From Nitzschia sp. pyKryTriq1 (lineage: Eukaryota > Bacillariophyta > Bacillariophyceae > Bacillariales > Bacillariaceae), in contig OY101128.1 of the NCBI GenBank assembly GCA_956465555.1, forward strand, positions 62,001-126,000: a stretch of 64,000 nt of DNA. The letters are read 5' to 3'. Position numbers and translations under genes: made by a program. Position 1 is the first letter of the stretch; every line of letters begins with the position of its first letter. Under the pieces are notes generated by a model. It was given only the letters and a program-made list of their open reading frames with translations, was not told the origin of the DNA and did no database searches. Positions 52,164 to 63,800 of this stretch are shown one piece after another.

Positions 52164-54535
52164 TCATTGTTGTTGGATCTCGTCGATCCACTTGGCGACA
52201 AGTTGTGCAATTTCTTCATGGACCTTGGCCACATCGGGAGTATCGGCTTGCAGCTGATGGGTGAGATCGGAATGATGCGCTCCATTTTCCATGTTCAAAA
52301 TGACCACTCCATTGTTGTCGAGTATTCCTGCATTACCAGTAGTAGTAGAGGTAGCAGTCGTAGTCGTAGTCGTCGTAGTAGTAGTAGTGGTATACGAGAG
52401 TGGATACCATCCATCATTGTATCCATTTGTCAAGACGAGTCGAGTAATGCCTTCCATACTACCGTTCTTCCAACCAAATTCATGTTCGAGATAGTTTGGA
52501 TCGACCGTGATTCCAAAATCTTCTTGACAACTTTGGACCTCCTTTTCGAAATGATATGTATCCGCCGGCCACATCGTGCGATTGGACTTACCAATCATGG
52601 GTACCAAATAGCAGCAAAGTGCGTCCCACAAATCGGCATCATCATCTTCTTCGGATGGTGCAATCGTATAGCAAGTACTACTAGTATCATTGTCATTGTC
52701 CTTGTCCTTGTCCTGCTTGTCTTGATCGTGGTTTCCACCACTTTCACTCATGGTGGTGGTGATGGTGGTGGTGATGATGAGTTGAATATATTCCTTCATA
52801 CGTTCGGCTGCCGTTTTGTCGGTTTGTTGAAAAATGGTGCATCCCTGATAAAACTTTTGATCGGGACGGGGAGGATAATAATCCATGTTGGTACTAATGA
52901 ATTGATTCGATGTAAAGGAAATGAGTTGATGGGCCAAATCCGATCCCGATTGAATATCCAAGGGAAGACCACCACCAGCAGCAGCAGCAGCAGCATGATC
53001 ATGATCATGAATAGTATCAGCATCAGCATCAGCATCAGCATCAGCAGCAATATCAGCATCATTATTATTCGCAGCCGCACAAATTCCATACGTGGGTGCC
53101 ACCTCCAAGAGTTCTTGGCGAGACGTAATCGATTTCAAATCGGATTGTATTTCTTCCAGTGCCGACTGGACGGCGGCCGGACAACCCTCCGAAATGCGTT
53201 CGGCGACCTCCGTGACGTATTCATAGTAGACATAGGGCGTCACTCCTGCTCCTGCTTGATGACTAAACAGCAAGAGGCAAGGAGAGGCGGCATAGGCCAT
53301 GTCGACCACATCGGGATAGGCGATCCGAATCAATGTCGAAAGCAAACCGGCATAACTTCCACCGACAGTCAGTACCGGGCAGTAAGAATCAGAACCACGG
53401 GGTCCAGCAGCAGCAGCAGCAGCAGCACAACCCAACTGCTCTTGTTGTTTTTGAATAAAGTAGACAATGTCTTGCAAGGCTTGACGGGGAGTTAGTTGTT
53501 CGGCAATGTCTTGTTTGGAATAATTTTTGGTCGGATAGGATTCTCCAAAGTATCTGTCGTCGTGTTCGTACGTCGTGTTCGTACATCGTCGTGTTCGTGT
53601 TCGTACGTAGAAAAAACGCATGTGAGTGAAGAACGAGTAATAATAATACAATCATCCTTGAGGAGCTTGCTTTCTTCTTGCTGCTTCCACCACCACCATA
53701 TCATACCATACCATACCATACCATACCTATGTTCGACATTATACGTGACGGCACCAAATCGTTCGGCCAACACTTCGGATATGAATGGATATAGAATTCG
53801 TTCCAAGGGTCCTTCGCCACCCAAAATCAAAAAGATGGGATGTCCCGGTCCTTTCCAATACTTGAAATTGGCATAGTATCGTTGTAAGAATTTGTTGTTG
53901 TTATTGTTGTTGTTGTTGCTGTTGTTGTTGCTGTTGTTGTTGCTGTTGTGGTCCACGATTTGTTGGAAATACAATGGTTGTGCCGGATCATGATGATCTC
54001 GGTAGTTCGAGGAATAGTGATGATGATGTTGTTGTTGTTGTTGGTCGTGGTCGTGGTCATGGTCCGTAGTAGATGATGCCGATGCCGATGCCGCTGACGA
54101 AAAGACGGAAATCTCCGAAGTGAGATCCAAAGACGAGAAAGGAGGATGAGAATGATGATCCGCCCCCTTCTGCTGCTGCTGCTGTTGCTGTTGAGTATGG
54201 ACCAGCATCAAGAGTGCGGCCATGATGATGATGATGCTGATCATGATGATCATGATCATGATGATGATACCGACGACTCCTCGTTCTTTGCTGGGTCGAC
54301 GAGCATTATTATTCTGATTGTCGAAAGAAGAAAAAGGCGACGACGACGACGACGACGACGACTCCTCGTCCCTACTGGTACCACCGAGTGCTACTGCTAC
54401 TGCTAGTAGCGTAGTAGTAGACCACGGTTCCTCCTCGTCCTTTTCAATACTTCCATATCCAGCATATCCATATCCATATCCATCATCATGATGATCATCA
54501 TGATGATCCTGTAGCTTTGTCATCACTCTTACCAT
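52164..54535 (-). CDS. S28-family serine carboxypeptidase (Pro-X carboxypeptidase/DPP2-like)
   Basis: Two exons: 54535-53727 and 53553-52164, with borders GTATGG and GACAG and phase 2. The 732-residue protein opens with a cytosolic segment and a signal-anchor helix (GIIIMIMIIMISIIIIMAAL) near residues 88-110, so it is probably a type II membrane or lysosome-directed protein. The S28 core starts at LYFQQIVDHN, with PIFLILGGEGP and YNVEHR spliced to YFGESYP. The nucleophile is Ser336 in GGSYAG, the acid is offered by NGYNDGW, and the histidine by GAHHSDL (His696 or 697). The family cleaves after proline at peptide ends. The core is interrupted by Ala-Asp, His-Asp, Asn and Thr runs, including about twelve Thr between the acid and the histidine. 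The intron holds GGTAT and ACGAACACG tandems. It is divergent from the methyltransferase gene at 55111. Confidence 0.92.
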
Positions 54536-55110
54536 TATTTTACTAGTTTATGATCGTTGAATCGATCGATGAATCGATCGATGGATGGATGGATGGATGG
54601 ATGGATGAAATAATAATGCTTTTTACGGACCCAAAATCCATCGGCGATGCAATTTCGTGAAGGAGAGTAGATGATGCGGCGATGATGATGATGATGTCTC
54701 ATGCGTGCATGGACTCCGACGAAGGAATGCATGCATGCGCAGGAAGCGCGCGAGGAACTATAAAGACGGGTTCGAAGCGAACGAACTCGAACACGCCCCG
54801 ACACGACCGGTACCAGGCATACCTCGCCGGGGATGTTCGTATGTTGTAGGTATCCCTACAGTATTTTAACGGACACTACTGCACGTATGTACATGTATTC
54901 GGACCGGACGGACGACGACAGACAAAAGTGTGTTTGCTGCGTGATGCGTATGTATTCTCCCCTCACCACTCAAATCACTCATATTACTCACTACTACGTC
55001 GTTATTATCGACTACTTAGTAGTAGATACGGTACAAGACGATTATTACTACCGACCGAGCCAACAAACCCATAATAACAAAACAAAGTCTCAACAACTAC
55101 CGGTAGAATA
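54536..55110. other. divergent intergenic region
   Basis: The spacer between starts at 54535 and 55111 holds ATCGATCGAT words (54555-54582), a GGAT tandem (54580-54606) and ATGCATGC palindromes (54728-54736). No gene is seen; both promoters probably lie here. Confidence 0.4.
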
Positions 55111-55225
55111 ATGAAACGATCATCACGGCCTTCTTATTCCTCTCCTCCTCCTCCTCCGACTCATAATAACGCTACTGCCATCAGCACTGGCAGTTCGTCT
55201 TCGGCAGCAACGGCCGCACCACCAC

Positions 55226-55258
<33 letters not shown>

Positions 55259-57387
55259 CAGCAGCGGCAGCATCGCAAAAGGAAAACCAACAAGAAGATT
55301 CATCATCAATGAATACTACTACTACTACGGCTGCTGCTGCTGCTGCTGCTACTACTGCTGCTGCTACCACTATCAATACGCCAACGAGGATGGATCATGA
55401 TCATGTTGCGAATGTTATTGCTGCGAATGATGATGATGATGATCATGATCATCGTGATCATCATCATCATCGTGATCTTCATCATCATCATCATCATGAT
55501 TCGATTCGAGACGAAGATCCGTGTTGGAAATGTCAAGGACATGGCAAGAAGCGAATCAGAATATCATCCTCCAGCAACAATAATAATTCCAACACCAACA
55601 CCAACAACCACAACCGCACAAAAAAAACAAAAACAAAAACAAAAGATGGTTCTTCTTCTTCTTCTTCTTCTATGAATATTTATCATTCGTTTACCGGCAA
55701 GACGTGTCCCGTCTGTCAAGGAACGGGACAACGTCCGGCATCCCAACGATCTTTGGAATTGGCCCAACAACCCGGCAAAATTGTGAAATTACGAGGACGA
55801 AATGGATTTTTTGCCGGTCCGCGAGCCGTACAAGGATATCGACTACTACAACAACTAGAAAACGAAGAAGAAAAAGAAGAAACAGAAGAAAACAACAACA
55901 ACAACAACAACAACAACATTGTCAATAAAGGAGAAGTATTGGCAGCGTTGGGATGTGGCGATTGGAGAATCTTTCAATTGGCCAATGGGCATAAATTGAC
56001 CGTGGATGATTTTATTTGTGCTTGGGTAGCGGCAGAAGAAATGAAGAAACGTGGATATTATTATTATTATAATCATCATGGAAGAAGAAGAGGAGGAGGA
56101 GGAGGAGGCGATAATAATAATGATGATGATGATGATGATGATGATGACGGTATGTTTGGACGAGAACCACCACCAGCAGCAGCTCCAGCAGATGCTACTT
56201 CTACTTCTACGACGACTTCTTCTCCTACTTTTCCTACTTTTCATCATGCCGATTTGGGATGCGGATGCGGATCGGTACTCATGATGTTGGCATGGGCCTT
56301 TCCCAAAGTCATACGATCTCATGGCGTAGAAGCCCAAGCAGTTTCCTTTGATTTGTGTCGACGTGGATTGCAATGGAATTTGGGCATTGATGCATTATCT
56401 GTATTATCATCACCATCATCACCATCATCACCATCACCACCATCACCATCATCACCATCATCACCATCATCACCTGATCATGATGACGATGATGATAATG
56501 TCATAGTACGACTCAGTCATGACGATTTGCGTACTTGGAATGGAGGAGGGGGAGGACGACGAGGACAACAACAACAACGACGATATCAATTGATTACCGG
56601 GACGCCTCCCTATTTTCCAGCCGATCGATTCGTGGCCAGTGCCAATCATTCGCAAAAGATTCGATGTCGGATTCCGACTCGAGGAGCAGCAGCAGATTAT
56701 GTGGCTGCAGCAGCGCGACTCGTCGTGGAACAAGAACCCGACAACAATGATGATGATAACAATAACAACAACAATGGCAGTGACAACAACAACAACAACA
56801 ACAATGGCAGTGACAATGACAACAACAACAACAATGACAACAACAACAACAATGACAATAATAATAATAATATCAAGCAGGGCGGCGGCGTGATTTGTAT
56901 TGTCGAAACGGCACGTCCCGAAGGTGAAGCGGGTATGCGACAAGCGATTGTGGAACATGGACTGACTGTCGTACGACGACTAGATGTTATTACAAGGACG
57001 GGACTACCACCTCGATTCAGCTGTTGGGTGCTCGTCAAAAAGAAGAAAAAGGAGAAGAAGAATCCATCCGCCGCCGCCGCCGAGACGACTCTTGATTGCG
57101 ACGAGAATGAGGAAGAGGACAAGAATAAGAAGAAAGACGGCTCCTCCTCCTCCTCCTCATCGTCGTCGTCGTCGTCGTCGTCCTCGTTGCTGACTTCCTT
57201 TCCAATAGAGACATTGACGATTCGAAATAAAGATGGAAGTCGAACGTTGGAATATGTGGCGGCGATGGAATGCATGGGGTGGGTCGACTTTGAAATGACC
57301 AGGGAGAAACGAGGACTGTTGCTGATGCTGGATGATGATGCCACACAGACGACAAAGGCAAAAGCGCAGGAAGAAGATGAAGCGTAG
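55111..57387 (+). CDS. TrmN6-like SAM-dependent methyltransferase with CxxCxGxG zinc-finger motifs
   Basis: A single 758-codon frame starts at ATG 55111. The N-terminal 130 residues are Ala, Thr, Asp and His runs. Two DnaJ-like zinc motifs follow, CWKCQGHG (Cys138, Cys141) and CPVCQGTG (Cys199, Cys202), which together could bind one zinc. The methyltransferase domain shows motif I as DLGCGCGSVLMML (residues 381-393), then GVEAQAVSFDLCRRGLQWN, and the catalytic-type motif TGTPPYFP (496-503) in the place of NPPY. This combination fits the TrmN6/YfiC group that methylates N6 of adenine in tRNA(Val) in bacteria, but the target here is unproven. Strands of the fold are separated by a long Asn-rich insert (about 550-590) and a Lys/Ser insert (about 645-690). 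The C-terminus (TLEYVAAMECMGW) may close the fold. No targeting peptide is evident. Confidence 0.88.
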
Positions 57388-57843
57388 CAGCTGGAGCTGG
57401 AGCTGGAGCTGAAGCTGAAGCTGAGGACTGGAGCTGCTGCTGCTGCTTGTCACAACGCGAACGCACGTACAGAAACTCCCTAATTTCTACTAGAGGCAAT
57501 TAATCGATATTGTCGCTTTCTACTCTAGCTAGTAATAAAAGTCGTAGAAATAATCTCCAGTAAGCGGTGACTTCTTACAGTAGTCTCTAGCCAGTCTACT
57601 GTACTTGTAGTCTGCCAGTATTGTAGTCTCTCTCTCTCTCTCTCTCTCTCTACTAGCTAGTCTAGCTACTACTAGTAGTAGAAGAATGTCCGAAATCAAT
57701 CACGGATCGGGCATTTATCACGTAGGTGTAGCATTTTAGAGGGTGAATGACCCATTTTTAGCGGGGGTGTAGATATGCATGGGGTGCTCTAGCTAGTAGA
57801 GACGTGGTAGAACAAAAAGTGTATTCTTAATCCTCTATTTTGC
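57388..57843. other. convergent intergenic region
   Basis: The stretch has GGAGCT/GAAGCT hexamer repeats (57390-57425), a CT dinucleotide run (57627-57651) and CTAG words. It lies between two gene 3' ends, so terminators are expected, but none can be pinned down. Confidence 0.4.
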
Positions 57844-60800
57844 TCACCATAGGTCGAGGTCTTTCTGTAACAATCGTTGCAAATCTCCTAGTCGAAAGGG
57901 TTTGGAAATAAAGGATTTCGCACCCGTCTCCTTTGCCTGCTGCTTAAACTCATCAAGAGCGTGAGCAGTCACAAAAACTACTCGAGCCGTGGGATCCGTT
58001 TCAACAATACGTCGACAGGCCTCCACGCCATCCATCACTGGCATTTGCATATCCATGAAAATACAATCGAATTTCACTTTCTCGCAAATGTCCACAGCCT
58101 TCTTTCCGTCGTCCACTATCGTTATATCAGTGACTCCTGCACGGTTCAGAATACGCGACAGAACCTTTTGGTTGATAAGGTTGTCTTCTGCGTACAAGAC
58201 CTTCAAATTACTAATTGGGACTTGAGGCTTCTCCTTTATAGCTTTTGTTGCTGTCGTTGGGGGGGCTTTCGGCTTGCCCGAGGTGGCCGTCTTCGGAGAC
58301 ACGGGGAGAGGACCCACAAGAGCGGCAGAGATTCGATTCCAATGAGGGTTGCTCTTTTCGAGTCGGCTTGTGAGACTTTTCAAAAATTCTTCAATCTGGG
58401 CAAGACGAAAGGTTTTCGGAATTAATTTCCAGGCTCCAACAGGTTTGGAGTCCAACTCGTCTTCGGTATACGCTGTCACGATCACAACAATAGCATTTGG
58501 ATCATTCTCGACAATCAATTTGGTGGCTTCCCTTCCGCCCATAACGGGCATCTCCATATCCATAAAGATACAATCGAATTTTTGCGTTTGACAAAGGTCG
58601 ACTGCCACCTTGCCGTTGTCGACAACCGTAACATCCGTAACTCCTGCTCGGTTTAAAACGCGGGTAAGAACTTTCTGATTGACTTTATTGTCCTCTGCGT
58701 ACAAGACTTTCAAGCCACGAACTTCTTGAGAAGCGTCTGGAGATGTATTGAGGACCGGAAGTTTCTGAGCCTGCGTCGTCCCAACTGTCGAGGCTACTGC
58801 CTTTTGCTCTTCCGTATCCTTTGCCTCGCCTCGTTCCTTGTTATCCTTCCCAAGACTGTCCAATACAGATTCTACGACGGACAAGGAGACAGGCTTGGAG
58901 AAAAATCCGAGCGCACCTACAGCTGCGGCCTGTTGCTTGTATTCTTCCAGGGCGTGCGCGGACACAAAGTAGACGATCGCTTTGGGGTCGCTTTCTACGA
59001 TGAGTCTCGTTGCTTCCATTCCATCCATCACTGGCATTTGCATATCCATGAAAATACAGTCGAATTTTACTTTCTCACAAATGTCGACGGCCTTCTGCCC
59101 ATTGTCGACAATTGTAATGCTGTCGTTCTCAATTCCAGCGCGCTGGAGCATTTTCGAAAGGATCTTTTGATTGATCAGATTGTCTTCTGCGTATAAAACC
59201 TTCAGGTCTCGTTTCGGTGCGGCCACTTTGATTTTGGAAACTCTCTTTTCTTGGCCGTGGCCCGACAAACTCTTCGACCGTCCTAGCGCCGGTGGCGGTG
59301 GTGGTGATGCATCATCGGGGTATGGTAACAAAGAATTTGGAATAGAGTGTTTCGGTAGCGAGGCCAGCAACCAACCCTCACCAGTTCCGCTTTTCGTGGT
59401 AGAGCCCAACTCTTCCGAGCTTGCACTTCGACTGGAGAGCGAGGCGAACAGACCGCTGGGGGCGGGAGTGGATGCCTTGGCAATCTTACTGGGCGGTGTT
59501 GAAAGAGCGGCAAACAGCCCTCTTCCTGTAGATGGAGTCTGATTCGAGGAGTCTGTTTTTACAGAGGCCAATGCGGGGGTCGTTGACTTGGATTCGACCG
59601 ATAGGTAGGCGAACAGCCCACCGTCAGTCGAAGGTGTGGTGCGATCGTTCAAACTCAAGGCAGAAGAAGTATCGTTCGTGTTTGCTGCGGTACCTTGATT
59701 GGAGAGCGGGGCAAATAAACCTGTAGGCTCCGTGCCCACGGTGGTTCCACCAGCAGCTGGCGTTTTCGACTCCAGTGAGGCAAAGAGAGAAATGGCATTG
59801 GTTGGCTGGTCGCCTTGCGTCGTCTCGACCGACGATACTCTGTCTCCCCACACTTGCTGTTGGCTCACGACATGAGACGCGATGCAATCCAAAAGCGCCG
59901 CGGGAAAGAAAGAAAGGAGTGATTTGAAGTGCCGCTCCTTGGTCTGCTGAATCATGTAGTTCGGTCCAAAGGTCATGACGGTAGAATTCGATGATTTAAG
60001 AAGCTCTTCCATCCTGTCCAAAGAAACAGTATCGTAGAGAGTCTCGTGTACCAACATGGCCATGTGGCGAGTCTTGCCACTCGCGTTCGTTCGGGTATTG
60101 GCTTCCGAATACGCTTGGGCCATGGAGCTGCATCGCACGACATCAAGTCCATATGTTTCGACGACCGTATCATCGAATGGAGTGGGCTCCGGAAGAATGC
60201 TATGCTGGGTAAAAGAGTAGTCATACGTTCTCGCTGACTCTACCAAAATGAGCGTTGTATCCTTCACCTTGCTTCGGACATCGTTCACGTCGACGGAAAT
60301 CCCCGAAAAAGGCAAATCGACAGTAAATTCAGTATAATTCCCTGGTTCCGAATCCAAACCAACCGTACCGCCCAAGCGATGGACCAGCTTTGATGTGATG
60401 CTCAGTCCCAGACCCGTACCACCGTAGACATTTTGAGTCTCCTTACTTGCTTGCGAGAAGGGCTCAAAGATCGTTTTGAAGTCCTTCCGGTCAATTCCCT
60501 TGCCGTAGTCAATGACAGCGAACCGAATAATTTGACCACTTTCACTGTACACGACTGGTTGTCCTTCCTCTTGTTTCAAGGGTCCCGTCATGAGCGTCAC
60601 GGACAAGTCAATGACACTGTCGTGCTTGGAGAACTTTCCGGCATTGCCCAACAAGTTGAACAAGACTTGCTGGAGTCTTCGAGAATCAGTTTCCAAAATC
60701 AATGGTAGAGTCGGAGAGAAATGGGTTCGAAGTCGAATATTCTTTTCCTGTACTTTTTGGGAGATTGAATGGACCACGCTCGCCAGCGTCTCTTGTAAAT

Positions 60801-63800
60801 TCGTTGGCTTGATGTCAACTTCAAAACTACCTGATTCGAGTTTCGCATAGTCCAACACGTCATCGACAACGGCCTTGAGTAAGTCTCCACTGGTGTTGAT
60901 CATTCGGATCGAGTCGGCATGCATTGGATCCATCTCGTCGGCGTCGTCCAGTAGTAGAGAGGACATGCCGACGATGCAGTTCAAAGGCGTGCGAATCTCG
61001 TGACTCATACACGCAAAGTGCTCGAGCTGCCGTGCCGACTGGATCGCTAGCTGCGAGTTGGCTCGTTCCAGATCTTCATTGGCCGTGGCGAGTTCATCTG
61101 TTCGTTCCTCAATTTGCTTTTCCATCGAATCAATCAAGTCTCGATGAAGCTGATCCAAATGATTGGTTAGCTTGACCTCTGACTTGCTATGCTCTCCCAA
61201 GAGTACTGCTTCTCTTTGACAGCTATGGAGAGGAAGATCCACCATGGATAAATCCATGCTTTCCAATTCGGAAAGATTTTTGACATTGGGAAGCAAGGCG
61301 AGCATTACCGTATGTGGCGAATGCGAAATTTCGATAATCGTTCCCTTGATCTTGACCTTGGTGTCGCTAGAGTTGCTCAACACTGACTCAAGAAAGACGG
61401 TCTTGTCCTTCATTTTGTCTAGAATATTCCAATCCCATTTCCCAAACATGGGAATCGGACCCGTGACCATGAGAATATCACTGACTGTTCGTTGAATCAT
61501 AAACTCTTCATCGATCAGTTGGGCAAGATTATTTCCCACTTGCAGAATTCGAAAGTCCTGATCCAATACAATGTGGTACGGAAAGACTTCCTTGACCAAT
61601 TCTGGAGACAGAGCAATGCCGCCTCCCGTATTTCTGGGGGCGGGTGCCGCAGGAGAACCATCTTCGCTCGTGATGACTTCAATTTCAGCAATTGGAGGAA
61701 TGTCGGCCGAAGGTTTTCTTGAAGAGTCACTGGTGTTGTGGTTGTTTGGAGAGGCCGAAATGGATCTTGTGATGGCAGGGATCGTGTACTGATATTCTTC
61801 TTTCAACGGATCCAAAGACATTTGGGATCCGGACTTGAGACTCAGAGTACTCATGGAAGCATGGAGGCCCTTGTTATTGTTGCTGGTGGTGCTAGTGTTG
61901 TTGGTAGTATTGCTAGCGTGGTCCATTGGTTTCTTTTCAATCGGCTGTGAGAATCGTAGGAATCGACTGATGCGATCCGAAGTTTTCCCTGCCGCAATAT
62001 CATTGCTGCTACCAATCGACCGCATCCTATGATGAAGATTTTGATTATGAGAGTGTGAGGGCGCTGACAATGTCCCTGGTTGCTCTTCACCGGTATGCGT
62101 CATGGAAGATCGCTTTGGAAAAGTAGCATTGGGAGCTCCACCCCGCGACAACGACGAAGGCGAAGCGGCCATGACCGTGGGTCGGCCCCCTTGAAGTGTC
62201 AAAGAGCTGACCCGACTGAGGAACGGATTTTCCTTTTCAGGTCGCGTCTGAACAATAGTAGGAAAGATGGCATTGTTTTGAGAGCCGCTACCACCAGCGG
62301 GTGGGCGACCACCTCCTCCACCACTTCGAAAGTTTTCACGACTTTGAAAGGAAGTGGATTTCTTGGCATTACAAAGCCTTTGGAACTCCTTGAGACGTTC
62401 TTCGGGTGTAGCATCGGCATGCTCTTCGCTTGTCGTATTCGATCGACTCGAGATGGTACTCTGAGAGTATTGCAAAAATCGTTGAACCTTGGAGGACAGT
62501 GTCGAATCATTCGAATTCGACGCCACACGATCTTGATGTTCTTGTTGGCGCAGATGAATATGGTGTTGTTGTGGTGGTTGATTATTCACCGTCTCATTCC
62601 AGGTCGCATTGAAGTTGTTGCTGCTGAAGATGTCCTCTGAGGACACGCTCCGTTGCTTTTGCCGTTCCACCTTGGCTTGCATGAGAATGACGTCTAGATC
62701 CATTTTTCGACTACTACCTCGTCGTCCACCTCCACCAGCAGCAGCAGAAGCAGTCCGAAGACCCCCTCGAGCAGTACCACTGGAGCTACCATGATCGGAT
62801 CGATTCAACATTAATCGATTCAAACTTCGACTCTTTTGATAATTGGCAAACCCATCTCCAATCGTTAACAGTCGATCTCGACTGTTGTTCCTGGACGACT
62901 GTTGTTGTTGGTGGTGGTGGTGAAGAGGGCCCGACCCAGTCGAAGATCCACTCATCGAACCTGTACTACTCATATTCGACGATGCCGACATCGCCATGTG
63001 ATTGAGACGAGTCCCTCGTTTCGACGACGACGATGATGACGCGGCGGCACCACCACTACCAGCCGCGGCATTGACTCCTCTCTTTTTCAAACAATTTTCT
63101 GATTTGGAATGTCTCATCATGGCCGACATGGACATGACTGCCGTTGATTGAGGCTTTCCATTTTGCAATCGCATGACGGAAGTGGCACCAACACCAACAC
63201 CAACACCACCGGCCATCGTCGTCGGCTGCGTGTTATTCTGTGTCCCAACTGTACTACTACTCGCATGGGTCGAAGTAGAAGAAGATGGCAATGGCGGTGG
63301 CGGTAGTGGCAAAGAAGAAAGAACTCTGGTGGTGGTGGTGGTGTTGGCCGCATCCATATTCAAGTTCATATTCGTGGGTGCCACAACAACACCAGCTACA
63401 GTTCCCAAAGTAGTTGTGGTAGTTGTGGCATCAAGGTTGGAGTTGTTGGTGGTAATGTTGATATTGTTGATGTTGTTGATGTTGCTGTTGCTGTTGCCGT
63501 TTTTGATTTTGACACATTCCAAAAAGAGCTTGACCAAATCACACGATTCGGGGACCGTCTCATACAAGTCTCGTGTCGTCGTCGTGGCCAATTCTTGGAT
63601 GCTAAAGGTCCTCCAAGGCCGTGCCGCATCATCGTCCCAGACGACCATGTGAATTTCAGCTTGACCACGTTTGACGTCTTGAACCACTTGAGGTCCCCAT
63701 TTCCGAACATGCGCGTCCTTGACTCCAGGATTGTTATAGACGGCATCCAATAACGTGAGGTGGTCATTAATATCCACCACCAAATCCTTGAATCGATGAC

